Shown in pieces: positions 26,169-33,938 of a stretch of DNA of 64,000 bases (the first letter of the stretch is position 1; each line of letters starts with the position of its first letter). The DNA lies in the NCBI GenBank assembly GCA_017412605.1, contig JAFPWY010000013.1:62001-126000 (forward strand). The letters run 5' to 3'. Below the pieces are notes generated by a model. The model saw only the letters and a list, made by a program, of their open reading frames with translations, did not search any database and was not told the origin of the DNA. The DNA comes from Fibrobacter sp. (GTDB lineage: Bacteria; Fibrobacterota; Fibrobacteria; Fibrobacterales; Fibrobacteraceae). Both the position numbers and the translations under genes were made by a program.

Positions 26169-27413
26169 TTAGTTACCTCCTTGGAAAGTTTGTTTGAGGA
26201 TTGATTTTTTGAGTTCGTCGCAGTTGGCGATGATTTGCTTGTAGTTTGCTTCGAGGCGTTTGACGTTCTCGGAGAGTTTGTCTAGGCGGGCGACAATTTC
26301 TTTTTGGACGGAAAGAGGCGGGAGGGGGATTTTACATTCCTTTAATTTTTCTATAGTCAAAGCATTATATGCAGCGCCTCTTGTCATTGCCTTTAAACTA
26401 TCAATAATCGATTTTAGTTCATATTTTAAGAATATCGAATCAAATAAACTAATATTCTTCAACCAAATAATGTTACCATCTTTAAAATAAAAGGGATTGT
26501 TATTTGAAATAACCAATATTTCGCCAATTGTACCTACAGCAGAAATCAAAACATCTCCAATTTGAGGAACTCCAAATTTTTGCTTTATTTGATTATACTT
26601 TTCTTCTGAAATAAACAATTCTAAAGATAATGGTTCGCCATGAGATAACTCTTTTATTTCTTTAGTCCTATAAAAAGGTATTCCCCTTTTAACGTATTCA
26701 TCTTTAAATATTCTTTTGCTTGATGTAACTTCACACACGTCTCTCATTTTCTTCCATTCCCAGCCGGAGGGTAAATCTGCACTGGATTCTTCGCTACGCT
26801 CAGAATGACGTGATAGTGGGTTCAGTTCTTTTTCAAGGGTGGTTTCGAATAGTTCCTTGGCGTTTTTGAGATTGGTTTCGGCGTTTGTTTTGAGCGTTTC
26901 TATTTTTGAGAATTCTTCGTCAAGGAATTTGACTATGCGTTTCTGCTCTGAAAGAGGGGGAATGGGAATTTGAATTTCCTTAAATTTTGCAGAACTGACA
27001 CCACCAATTATACCCGATAAAAGTTTTTGAAACTCATCAGTGAAAGATTGTTCAAAAGTGTAATAAAAAACAAATTTTCCAATTAGTTTTTCTCTATTAT
27101 AATCAATCGCAAATAGCTTGTTTCCAAAGCAAACATCTTCATTTAAAATACATTTCTTTTTTCCTGCACTACCACCTTCTGCACATATTAAAACAGTATC
27201 CTTTCTTGCGACTTTAAATCCGGCTTCCTCAAAAGGTATTCTAATTCCATTTTCGTAATCAACTTCAGAATCATTACCAACATCTTTTGTTGCGATAAAA
27301 GGAAATCCCGATTCTACATTTGAGTATCGTTTCTTTTTTACATTAGCATTTATGCTGTTGCCGTTATAAATTTTTGCAACTTCACCAAGTTTCTTCCATT
27401 CCCATTTGCTCAT
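26169..27413 (-). CDS. hsdS: type I restriction enzyme, specificity subunit
   Basis: A 414-residue HsdS with two target-recognition domains. Each half opens with the family pattern (WEWKKLGEVAKIYNG at the start, WEWKKMRDVCEVTSS at ~217) and ends in the conserved helix (IPIPPLSEQKRIVKFLDEEF; IPLPPLSVQKEIVARLDKL), which spaces the domains and binds HsdM. The two domains read the two halves of a split DNA target; the target cannot be predicted here. Between the halves, SRHSERSEES is encoded by a dispersed palindromic repeat inserted in frame. GGAG precedes ATG 27413. It is co-transcribed with hsdM (121-base gap) and the downstream genes. Confidence 0.95.
   Translation of the reverse strand: MSKWEWKKLGEVAKIYNGNSINANVKKKRYSNVESGFPFIATKDVGNDSEVDYENGIRIPFEEAGFKVARKDTVLICAEGGSAGKKKCILNEDVCFGNKLFAIDYNREKLIGKFVFYYTFEQSFTDEFQKLLSGIIGGVSSAKFKEIQIPIPPLSEQKRIVKFLDEEFSKIETLKTNAETNLKNAKELFETTLEKELNPLSRHSERSEESSADLPSGWEWKKMRDVCEVTSSKRIFKDEYVKRGIPFYRTKEIKELSHGEPLSLELFISEEKYNQIKQKFGVPQIGDVLISAVGTIGEILVISNNNPFYFKDGNIIWLKNISLFDSIFLKYELKSIIDSLKAMTRGAAYNALTIEKLKECKIPLPPLSVQKEIVARLDKLSENVKRLEANYKQIIANCDELKKSILKQTFQGGN
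26782..26812. repeat. dispersed palindromic repeat inside hsdS
   Basis: The stretch contains ATTCT-tcgctacgctc-AGAAT followed by GACG. It matches a dispersed repeat seen in many bacterial genomes (I recall 'attcttcgctacgctcagaatgac'). Here it is read in frame as SRHSERSEES in the linker between the two HsdS halves. Confidence 0.7.
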
Positions 27414-27450
27414 AACATTCTCCGGTTGCTTAGACCCATTCGACTTTGTT

Positions 27451-27526
27451 TATCCCGGACTTGTTCCGGGACTCAGGGTGACTCTTTGTTTAATGCACTA
27501 GATTGCTTCGCGTTGCTCGCAATGAC
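27451..27526. repeat. two dispersed palindromic repeats between hsdM and hsdS
   Basis: CCCGGA-cttgt-TCCGGG (27454-27470) and ATTGC-N12-GCAAT followed by GACG (27502-27526) are two different short palindromic elements placed end to end. They fill most of the 121-base gap between hsdM and hsdS. Confidence 0.7.
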
Positions 27527-27534
27527 GTTTCTTC

Positions 27535-28977
27535 TTAAAGCAATGTCTCCAAGATTTTTTCGTTTTCCTTGTTGAGTTTCTGCATTTCCTTGATGATGGT
27601 TTTGGCATCGCGGAGTTCGACTTCGGTTTTCTTGTTGGGATTTTTCACCGAGAGGTCGTATGTTTCGGGGTTCAAATCCTTGACGTTTATGGTCCACGAT
27701 TTTTCGCTGTCTGTCTTTTTCTTCTGCAACTTCACGAATTCCGCAAGGTCGTCTTCGGTGAGCGGGTTTGTCTTGCCCAGATTGCGGCCAAAGTCCGGCT
27801 GGTAGTACCAGATTTTTTCGGTGGGGCGACCTTTCTCGAAGAAGAGCACGACGGTCTTTACGCCTGCGCCTGTAAACACGCCGCTTGGCAAATCGAGAAT
27901 CGTGTGCAGGTCGCAGTTTTCCAAGAGTTCCTTGCGCAACATGACCGATGCGTTGTCGGTGTTCGAAAGGAAGGTGTTCTTGATGACGATGCCCGCGCGG
28001 CCGCCCGCCTTGAGCAGCTTGACAAAATACTGCATAAAGAGGTAGGCAGTTTCGCTTGTCTTGATGGGGAAATTCTGCTGGACCTCGGCGCGTTCCTTGC
28101 CACCGAAGGGCGGATTCGCGATGATGACGTCCTTACGCATTTTCTGTTCCACGTTCGCCATGTTTTCGGACAAGGTATTCGTGTGCAGAATGTTCGGGGC
28201 GTTCACGCCGTGCAAAATCATGTTCATGATGCCGATGATGTAGGCAAGCCCCTTTTTCTCTTGTCCGTAGAAGGTTTTCTTCTGCAAGGTTTCCCTGTCG
28301 GCAACGCTCTTGACTTTTTGCTTCATGTAGGCGTAGGCTTCGCAAAGGAACCCAGCACTTCCGCAAGCCGGGTCAAGCACGGTCTCGCCGATTTTCGGGT
28401 CGATGATGCGGACGATGGTGCGGATAAGCGGACGCGGCGTGTAGTATTCGCCGCCGTTACGGCCTGCGTTGCCCATCCTGCGGATTTTGTCTTCGTACAG
28501 GTGGCTCATCTCGTGCTTGTCTTCGCTGCTCTGGAAACTCAGCGCGTCGGCATACCACAAGATTTCGCGGAGGTTGTAGCCGCTAGTAATCTTGTTGCGG
28601 AGTTCACCGAAGATTTCGCCAATCTTGTATTCCAGCGATTGCGGCGTGGTGGCGGATTCCTTGAACTTCTTGAGGTAAGGGAACAGCTTGTTGTTCACGA
28701 AGTCCGTGAGGTCATCGCCGGTGAGCGCCTTGGCGTGGTCGGGTTCGCCATTCTTTGTTTTCGGGGCGGCCCAGGTGTTCCAGCGGAACTTCTTTTCGAT
28801 AATCCGTTCGTAGGTTTCGCCCTTGAGTTCGGCTTCTTCTTCGCGCTCGGCTTCGAGGTTGTCCAGGTACTTGAGGAACAGGACCCACGAGGTCTGCTCC
28901 ACGTAATCCAGTTCGTTGCTGCAACCACCCTCTTTCCAGAGGATGTCATCGATATTGTTAAAAGTCTGCTCAAACAT
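27535..28977 (-). CDS. hsdM: type I restriction enzyme, methyltransferase subunit
   Basis: A 480-residue N6-adenine methyltransferase. Residues 1-150 form the HsdM N-terminal helical domain (LWKEGGCSNELDYVEQTSWVLFLKYLDNLE). The SAM site is LDPACGSAGFL (from 201) and the catalytic motif is NPPF at 288-291. GEYYTPRPLIRTIVRIIDP is the typical lead-in. It methylates adenine in the target defined by HsdS, protecting the host and forming the core of the restriction complex. GAGG 5 bases before ATG 28977 supports the start. It is the first gene of the operon hsdM-hsdS-membrane protein-hsdR. The upstream region contains a large structured element. Confidence 0.96.
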   Translation of the reverse strand: MFEQTFNNIDDILWKEGGCSNELDYVEQTSWVLFLKYLDNLEAEREEEAELKGETYERIIEKKFRWNTWAAPKTKNGEPDHAKALTGDDLTDFVNNKLFPYLKKFKESATTPQSLEYKIGEIFGELRNKITSGYNLREILWYADALSFQSSEDKHEMSHLYEDKIRRMGNAGRNGGEYYTPRPLIRTIVRIIDPKIGETVLDPACGSAGFLCEAYAYMKQKVKSVADRETLQKKTFYGQEKKGLAYIIGIMNMILHGVNAPNILHTNTLSENMANVEQKMRKDVIIANPPFGGKERAEVQQNFPIKTSETAYLFMQYFVKLLKAGGRAGIVIKNTFLSNTDNASVMLRKELLENCDLHTILDLPSGVFTGAGVKTVVLFFEKGRPTEKIWYYQPDFGRNLGKTNPLTEDDLAEFVKLQKKKTDSEKSWTINVKDLNPETYDLSVKNPNKKTEVELRDAKTIIKEMQKLNKENEKILETLL

Positions 28978-29004
28978 AAGGGCCTCATTTGCTAGCCCTT
29001 ATAC

Positions 29005-29169
29005 TGGTACATTCAATCCACAAAAAAGGCGTGGAATCGAATGCACTTACCACGACTGAGGTTCTGGTAAACCTATACTAGCATAAGCACAAACGACCCA
29101 CGCACAGGGTGCGTGAGTGTCTGCCTTATTCTCGCTAGTTTTTTTGAAATTTACCAGATTTCAGTCGTG
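29005..29169. other. nested stem structure upstream of hsdM
   Basis: Three nested pairings make one ~119-nt fold: CACGACTGA...CTGGTAAA (29051-29071) with TTTACCAG...TCAGTCGTG (29150-29169); CTAGCATAAG (29078-29087) with CTTAT-tctc-GCTAG (29125-29138); and CACGCA-N5-TGCGTG (29099-29115). A separate hairpin, CATTCAATCCAC / GTGGAATCGAATG, lies at 29010-29043. No protein is encoded. On the minus strand it would lie in or before the hsdM leader. It could be a structured RNA or a recombination-type DNA element. Confidence 0.5.
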
Positions 29170-29258
29170 AGAATAAGAGCAATAACTCAAATTTCTATGC
29201 GCCCCAAACCGTGAGGAATGGGGCTATGTCAACAACAATTTAAATAAAAATGAGCATG

Positions 29259-29343
29259 GTAATATGCAAATGATGCATATTACCCCTCTTGCAGGGCTGT
29301 TGTCAAGGATTTCTTGACAACTGTCGCAAAATTTGCGACAGTT
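29259..29343. promoter_or_regulatory. cluster of three perfect palindromes
   Basis: GTAATATGCA-aatga-TGCATATTAC (29259-29283), GTTGTCAAG-gattt-CTTGACAAC (29299-29321) and AACTGTCGCAAA-a-TTTGCGACAGTT (29319-29343) have perfect arms of 10, 9 and 12 bp. The second and third overlap by three bases. They lie between the divergent hsdM and RhuM-like genes, as operators might. Confidence 0.55.
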
Positions 29344-29361
29344 CAAAGCCGGGGTGATACG

Positions 29362-29410
29362 GGATTGTCCTTTTTTTTGCAAAAGTGGACAAAATGGCAG
29401 AAAAAGGCAC
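29362..29410 (+). repeat. decayed copy of the RhuM leader
   Basis: GTCC followed by a run of T, GCAAAAGTGGACAAAATG and GAAAAAGG closely follows the sequence just before and across the RhuM-like start (30101-30145: GTCC, T-run, GCAAAAAGGGGCAAAATG, GAAAAAGG). The frame after this copy does not encode RhuM. Confidence 0.55.
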
Positions 29411-29670
29411 TTTGCATTTTTTGCAAATTGCAAATTGTAGACCGTTTGCAAGAGCTTGATGAAAGAAGCTCATGTTCCAATTACTTGAAGGAAAAGATTT
29501 GTCTTGTTCGCGGTATAATTCCGCTAAATAAAAAACGGATCCCGTATAAGGCTAGGTTTCTATCGAAACGCATGGCATGTAGCCCGCTTTCACCTTAATG
29601 GGACCTGTTTCCACTAAAATACAAAATGATTTGTAGAAAATCAACAACTATTTGATTTTTAAATGAAAGC

Positions 29671-29736
29671 ATGTTCAAAGGTGAAATCGTATTTTATCAG
29701 CCGGAGGGAGAGGTGCGGCTGGAAGTGTATCTATAA
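29671..29736 (+). pseudogene. fragment of a RhuM-like gene start
   Basis: Read from ATG 29671 this gives 21 residues, MFKGEIVFYQPEGEVRLEVY and one more, then a stop. It matches the start of the intact gene at 30128 (KGEIVLYQPEGEVRLEV) at nearly every residue, and the DNA is equally close. After the stop the similarity ends, so this is the 5' remnant of a second copy. Confidence 0.75.
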
Positions 29737-29764
29737 AGAAGGTGAATTGGCAAAGGATATCACA

Positions 29765-29781
29765 TGTGCAAATTTTGCACA
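29765..29781. promoter_or_regulatory. palindromic operator-like site, copy 1
   Basis: TGTGCAAATTTTGCACA is a 17-base palindrome (perfect 7-bp arms), extended by one A/T pair on each side. The same TGTGC-N7-GCACA arrangement recurs at 31184-31200, beyond the RhuM-like gene. Confidence 0.45.
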
Positions 29782-29885
29782 TATGGGTGCTGACGCCGAT
29801 CAAACCTACAATACAACTCTTACGCAATCTGCCCGCGGAAGATTGCCACGGCCCCTTACAGGCCCTCGCAATGACAGAGAAAAAG

Positions 29886-30008
29886 AAGGTAGTCAAAAAT
29901 TTTGACCACCTTGTACATGAAAAAGCCGGGGCGTTGCGGGGTGACGAACGCCCGCAGAGGGGGTAGGCAAAGACTACAGGCTTTGCCGAGGGGGAGGCTT
30001 CCCCCTAC
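29886..30008. repeat. array of short hairpin repeats
   Basis: AAGGTAGTCAAAA / TTTTGACCACCTT (one mismatch, 29886-29912), GGGCGTT-N11-AACGCCC, GGCAAAG-N8-CTTTGCC and AGGGGGA-ggct-TCCCCCT follow one another within 123 bases. They look like dispersed intergenic repeats rather than gene-specific signals. The preceding 29737-29885 shows no gene. Confidence 0.55.
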
Positions 30009-30015
30009 AAAAAAA

Positions 30016-30045
30016 TTGCATTTCCTCGTCCTATTTTTGTATATT
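30016..30045 (+). promoter_or_regulatory. promoter of the RhuM-like gene
   Basis: TTGCAT (30016-30021), an 18-base spacer and TATATT (30040-30045) predict a start near 30052 and a leader of about 75 bases. Confidence 0.6.
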
Positions 30046-30072
30046 ACTCCCAACACCAGAAAAGGTTGTATT

Positions 30073-30112
30073 AAGGATCGCTAACCGCGCAAGCGGGGCG
30101 GTCCTTTTTTTT
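30073..30112 (+). terminator. terminator-like hairpin in the RhuM leader
   Basis: AAGGATCG...CCGC-gcaa-GCGG...CGGTCCTT folds as an interrupted stem followed by eight T (30105-30112), only 15 bases before ATG 30128. Placed between promoter and gene, it would act as an attenuator. Confidence 0.6.
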
Positions 30113-30127
30113 GCAAAAAGGGGCAAA

Positions 30128-31075
30128 ATGAAGGAAAAAGGTGAAATCGTGCTTTACCAGCCGGAGGGAGAAGTGCGGCTGGAGGTGCGCGTAGAGAACG
30201 AGACGGTGTGGCTCACAGCAAACCAAATGGCACGCCTGTTCGATAGAGACGAAAAAACGCTTAGAAAGCATATTAACAATACGTTTTTGGAGGAAGTCGA
30301 AAGGGATAACAACACGCATTTTTTGCGTGTTGATGGGGTCAAACAACCGGTTGCTTTTTACAGCCTTGACGTCATCATATCCGTCGGTTACCGCGTAAAA
30401 TCGGCTAATGGCGTAAAATTTCGCCGCTGGGCGAACCAAATTTTGAAGGACTACATACTTAAGGGGTATGCCATCCGCCAAAGAAAAATCACAACGGATT
30501 TGCAAATAGCAGACCGATTGCATGAGCAGCGACGACTCATCGAGAATCAACAAACAGAAATCGCGGAGTTCAAAGTTGCGTCGGAAAAACGTTTTGACGA
30601 ACAGAATTCCCGTCTTTCCGCAGTCGAGCAACACATTGATTTCTTTGTCAGGGCTTCCCAAACGCCAACCAGTGGCTTTCTCACGACGGGCACCCGATTC
30701 GACGGGTTCGTGCTCATCGCAGACTTAGTGAAGTCGGCAAAGCGTTCGGTCGTGTTCATTGACCCATTTGCCACCATCGAGGTGCTGAAATTTGCGGCGA
30801 TGCGTGTGAAGGACGTAACGGCCAAAATCTACTCTCCGCGCATCACAAAGGAATTCAAGGAGGCTGCCGCACTGCATAACAAACAATATCCGGGGCTGGA
30901 ATTGAAGACAATGCGTTCTATTCACGATCGTTTTTTGCTCGTTGACGACACCGTATATCACTTCGGGGCGAGTTTTAAAGATATGGGCAACGAGATGACA
31001 GCCTTCAGTGTTCTGGATTTCATTACACCCGCAGAAGTCATTGAAAAAATCCAGGAGAGTATGAAAGGGAGATGA
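30128..31075 (+). CDS. RhuM-like protein fused to a PLD-like domain
   Basis: A 315-residue protein. Residues 1-130 match the RhuM/virulence-protein domain: EIVLYQPEGEVRLEVRVENETVWLTANQMARLFDRDEKTLRKHINN, and VKSANGVKFRRWANQILKDYILKGYAI. A coiled-coil linker follows (~130-170). The C-terminal part resembles a phospholipase-D-fold domain: residues 266-274 read HDRFLLVDD, an HxRxxxxD form of the HxKxxxxD motif, followed by YHFGASFKDMG. Only one such motif is present, so an active enzyme would need a dimer. RhuM genes often sit beside type I RM loci and in mobile islands; their role is unsettled. AAGGGG before ATG may serve as the SD. Confidence 0.8.
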   Translation: MKEKGEIVLYQPEGEVRLEVRVENETVWLTANQMARLFDRDEKTLRKHINNTFLEEVERDNNTHFLRVDGVKQPVAFYSLDVIISVGYRVKSANGVKFRRWANQILKDYILKGYAIRQRKITTDLQIADRLHEQRRLIENQQTEIAEFKVASEKRFDEQNSRLSAVEQHIDFFVRASQTPTSGFLTTGTRFDGFVLIADLVKSAKRSVVFIDPFATIEVLKFAAMRVKDVTAKIYSPRITKEFKEAAALHNKQYPGLELKTMRSIHDRFLLVDDTVYHFGASFKDMGNEMTAFSVLDFITPAEVIEKIQESMKGR

Positions 31076-31183
31076 CGAGTCCAAATGGTGGGAAATAATT
31101 CCACCAAATAAAAAGAGAACTCGATGAAGGGGCTGCTTGTTGGAATTTCTGACAGGTTCAAATCGAAGGCAACTATCTCAACT

Positions 31184-31200
31184 TGTGCGAAAAATGCACA
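31184..31200. promoter_or_regulatory. palindromic operator-like site, copy 2
   Basis: TGTGC-gaaaaat-GCACA has the same arms and spacing as the site at 29765. It lies 79 bases before the start of the next lipoprotein gene. The rest of 31076-31278 contains a small hairpin (TGGTGG/CCACCA near 31085-31107) and no gene. Confidence 0.4.
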
Positions 31201-31278
31201 GGTTCATTACCGCCCTGAAAAGTGCCCTTCTTGACGAAAAAACGGCTCGTGTGGACTCTTTTTTTATAAATTAATAAA

Positions 31279-32262
31279 ATGACGATGGTAAACCGGAATC
31301 GAATTTTGCTTCTTTTTTGCCTTACCCTACTGTTTTGTGGCTGTGGGGGTGAAAAATATATGGAGCACAACGACTATACCGTAGTTTTTGATGTCCGCAA
31401 AGACTCCATCTTTATTGACGAAATCCTGTATCCGGATCTCTATCGTGAACTGGATGCAAATCCTCAAGACGAAACTAATCCGCTTTACGATATTGCGATA
31501 AGGCACACTGAGGAAAAAACGCGAAAGCTCAAGGAGCAAGGCAAGTGTGAAAAAACCTATAATACCGGTATGTCTAAAGGAAATTGGGAAATCAACATAG
31601 AACATTGTTTCGATTCTCTAGAACAGGAAAAACAGGTTCATGTCCGTGTTGACGGGGACGTATCTGGAATGGTTCTGCGGGAAATTTCCCAAGCAGCCCT
31701 TTTCGCTTTTGGTGGTCAGTATTCTATGGTTTTGGACCAGGATTTTCATATACCGCTAACAAGTTCGCAAAAACCAGAATGGGCGTCACCGATTCGTCCA
31801 CCCAATACCAGAGGCGTCAAGTGTCTCCTAAAAATATTGGTGAAACAGGATAGCCTTAAACATGCCAAAGATTTGACTCAGGATGATATTAAAAAACTTA
31901 TATCAGAGAATGATTCTCTCTGTAAAGATGAACCGGAAGAAGAACCTGAGACCAGGAGCTACATGGAATTGTCCATCAACTATAACAACGACGACAGTGT
32001 ATATTACGCTTTTTACAATCGCCGCCCTCCGTTAAAGATGGATTACCGGGAGAGGCTTGCGCAATCCAATAAGCCGGAAGCCGTCAAACCAGAAGATTTA
32101 CTGAAACGCATGCAACAGGAATACGAAAGCAAATCACCCGAAGAACGTGAATACCCTATTATCATTACAGTTAATAGTAATACTCAGGTCCTCGAACCTT
32201 TAAAAGCGGCAGAGGCCGCATTGCAGAGCGGTCTCAAGGTCAGCTTCGGCTTTACGTATTAG
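31279..32262 (+). CDS. hypothetical lipoprotein
   Basis: A 327-residue protein with a signal peptide and lipobox-like LFCGCG (NRILLLFCLTLLFCGCGG). The mature part has a strand-rich first half (YTVVFDVRKDSIFIDEILYPDLYREL), a charged middle (EEEPETRSYMELSINY) and an ending IIITVNSNTQVLEPLKAAEAALQSGLKVSFGF. That ending resembles the C-terminal part of biopolymer-transport ExbD/TolR-like proteins, but there is no clear support. No SD is present; TATAAA lies 8 bases before ATG 31279, as for a leaderless mRNA. ATG 31285 is an alternative start. Function unknown. Confidence 0.6.
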   Translation: MTMVNRNRILLLFCLTLLFCGCGGEKYMEHNDYTVVFDVRKDSIFIDEILYPDLYRELDANPQDETNPLYDIAIRHTEEKTRKLKEQGKCEKTYNTGMSKGNWEINIEHCFDSLEQEKQVHVRVDGDVSGMVLREISQAALFAFGGQYSMVLDQDFHIPLTSSQKPEWASPIRPPNTRGVKCLLKILVKQDSLKHAKDLTQDDIKKLISENDSLCKDEPEEEPETRSYMELSINYNNDDSVYYAFYNRRPPLKMDYRERLAQSNKPEAVKPEDLLKRMQQEYESKSPEEREYPIIITVNSNTQVLEPLKAAEAALQSGLKVSFGFTY

Positions 32263-32356
32263 GTTTCAGATTTGTCTACGGCAGCTGATTATTGTTAGCT
32301 CTTAATTCTAGATTTTTTTAAATTGTTTGGAAAAAAGCTTTTTGTGTAGGATGAGT

Positions 32357-33919
32357 ATGCGAAATTTTTGGCTTGGACTTTCCTTTGTTTCTATATGCGG
32401 AATGTTGCTTGTTGCTTGCGGAGACGACGGCAGTTCCACAAACGAGGAAAATTATAGCGAAGTCAGCAGTAGCAGTGAAAAATCCGACGATTCGCAAAAT
32501 GGCGACGAGAAAGAACATCCTAGCAAAAAAAATAACTTGGACGATGATGCTGTCAAAAGCAGTCCGGATGCCGATGACTCGCAAAATGATGACGAGAAAG
32601 CATCTTCCAGTAGCGCGAAATCTAGTTCCAGCGAGAAGGCAATCTTGTATCCTGATGCCGGTAGTGTCTATGATGCACAAAACAATACCTTGACAGACCT
32701 GCGCGATAGTCAGACCTATAGGACTGTTGTCATCGGACAGCAAATATGGATGGCTGAAAATCTCAATTTGGCAACGGATAGTAGCATTTGTTACGATAAT
32801 TCTCCTGAAAATTGCTCAAAGTATGGACGCCTTTATTTGTGGGACGATGCCATGAATGGAGCTTGTTCTTGGGGCAATGTAAAAACGGACGATGGTCATT
32901 CCATTTATGGTTGTGTTCCGTCGCATTATCCGGTACGAGGTGTTTGTCCCGAGGGGTGGCATTTGCCAGATACCACAGAATGGTTTTCATTGATTAGAAA
33001 GGTTGGATTTTATACAGCGGGTAGGGCTCTTAAATCTGATAGTGGCTGGGTAGATCACAATAGTTCGGAATATGGAAACGGATTGGACTCCTATTCGTTC
33101 TCTGTGTTGCCTGTCGGTTATGCATCCCCCGGCAAAGAATCATCTTCCGGCAAAAAATCATACAATAAAGGAAAGGAAACCATTTTCATTACTTCTACGG
33201 GAGACAGAAGTAGTAACGTTTTCTCAGCGGACTTTCGCTATGATTCTTATTATGCGGACGTCTGGTTTAACTCAAAGGATCTCATGTCTTCGGTTCGTTG
33301 CCTACACGATTCGTCTAAAAATGAAGAAAACCTGACTGGCCTAGAAGTTTATTATTCATCCAGTTCGGAAGAGGTTGACGGTGTATATGATGCAGAAAAT
33401 AACACCTTGACGGATTTGCGCGATAATAAGACATATAGAACCATTACCGTTGGCGAGCAAGTCTGGATGGCGGAAAATTTGAAGTATGATACGTTGTTTA
33501 GTATTTGCAATTATACCAGAGAAGCGTGCTTTTATACATGGTTTGCCGCATTAACGGCTTGTCCTTCCGGTTGGCATTTGCCTAAGATAGACGAATGGAA
33601 AACACTGATTATGTCCGTAGGAGATTCATCGACAGCCGGCAGAGCTCTCAAGACTGTAGAATATTGGAAAAGTAGCGACTCTGCAGAAGATGGGACTGAC
33701 TTGGTCTCATTTTCAGCGGAAGCTATTGGTCATTGTGATATGGATGGTGATTGCACTCCTGTGGGCTCTTATGGATATAGTACTGGTTTTTGGTGTGAAG
33801 ATGTGGCCGAAGAAGGTGTTCTACGTTTGGTTTTGTCTTTAATCAGTAATAGCGATGCCGCCCTTTTTACTTCTGAACCAATATCAAAAGCGTACCCGGT
33901 ACGTTGCCTCAAAAATTAG
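32357..33919 (+). CDS. lipoprotein with two FISUMP domains
   Basis: A 520-residue lipoprotein: MRNFWLGLSFVSICGMLLVACGDDG with lipobox LVAC, a Ser/Asp/Lys-rich linker (~25-105), then two Fibrobacter major paralogous domains. Domain 1 runs from GSVYDAQNNTLTDLRDSQTYRTVVIGQQIWMAENLN to SSVRCLHD. Domain 2 repeats VDGVYDAENNTLTDLRDNKTYRTITVGEQVWMAENLK and ends YPVRCLKN; it is shorter because the CSKYGRLYLWDDA segment is reduced. Start 32357 is chosen on AGGA 5 bases before it; ATG 32351 is possible. The domain's function is unknown; a surface location is expected. The gene is followed after 19 bases by a secreted protein gene. Confidence 0.85.
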   Translation: MRNFWLGLSFVSICGMLLVACGDDGSSTNEENYSEVSSSSEKSDDSQNGDEKEHPSKKNNLDDDAVKSSPDADDSQNDDEKASSSSAKSSSSEKAILYPDAGSVYDAQNNTLTDLRDSQTYRTVVIGQQIWMAENLNLATDSSICYDNSPENCSKYGRLYLWDDAMNGACSWGNVKTDDGHSIYGCVPSHYPVRGVCPEGWHLPDTTEWFSLIRKVGFYTAGRALKSDSGWVDHNSSEYGNGLDSYSFSVLPVGYASPGKESSSGKKSYNKGKETIFITSTGDRSSNVFSADFRYDSYYADVWFNSKDLMSSVRCLHDSSKNEENLTGLEVYYSSSSEEVDGVYDAENNTLTDLRDNKTYRTITVGEQVWMAENLKYDTLFSICNYTREACFYTWFAALTACPSGWHLPKIDEWKTLIMSVGDSSTAGRALKTVEYWKSSDSAEDGTDLVSFSAEAIGHCDMDGDCTPVGSYGYSTGFWCEDVAEEGVLRLVLSLISNSDAALFTSEPISKAYPVRCLKN

Positions 33920-33938
33920 CAGACCTACGTGAGCTTCC

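Noticed and set aside
27904-28995. 363-residue frame on the plus strand
   Set aside because: It is antisense to hsdM, which has intact methyltransferase motifs.
29005-29169. Retron-like non-coding RNA
   Set aside because: The inverted repeats recall msr-msd layout, but no reverse-transcriptase gene is present in the neighbourhood.
28978-30127. CRISPR array or tRNA in the long intergenic region
   Set aside because: The repeats are single palindromes of different sequence without regular spacers, and no cloverleaf with a T-loop (GGTTCRA) was found.
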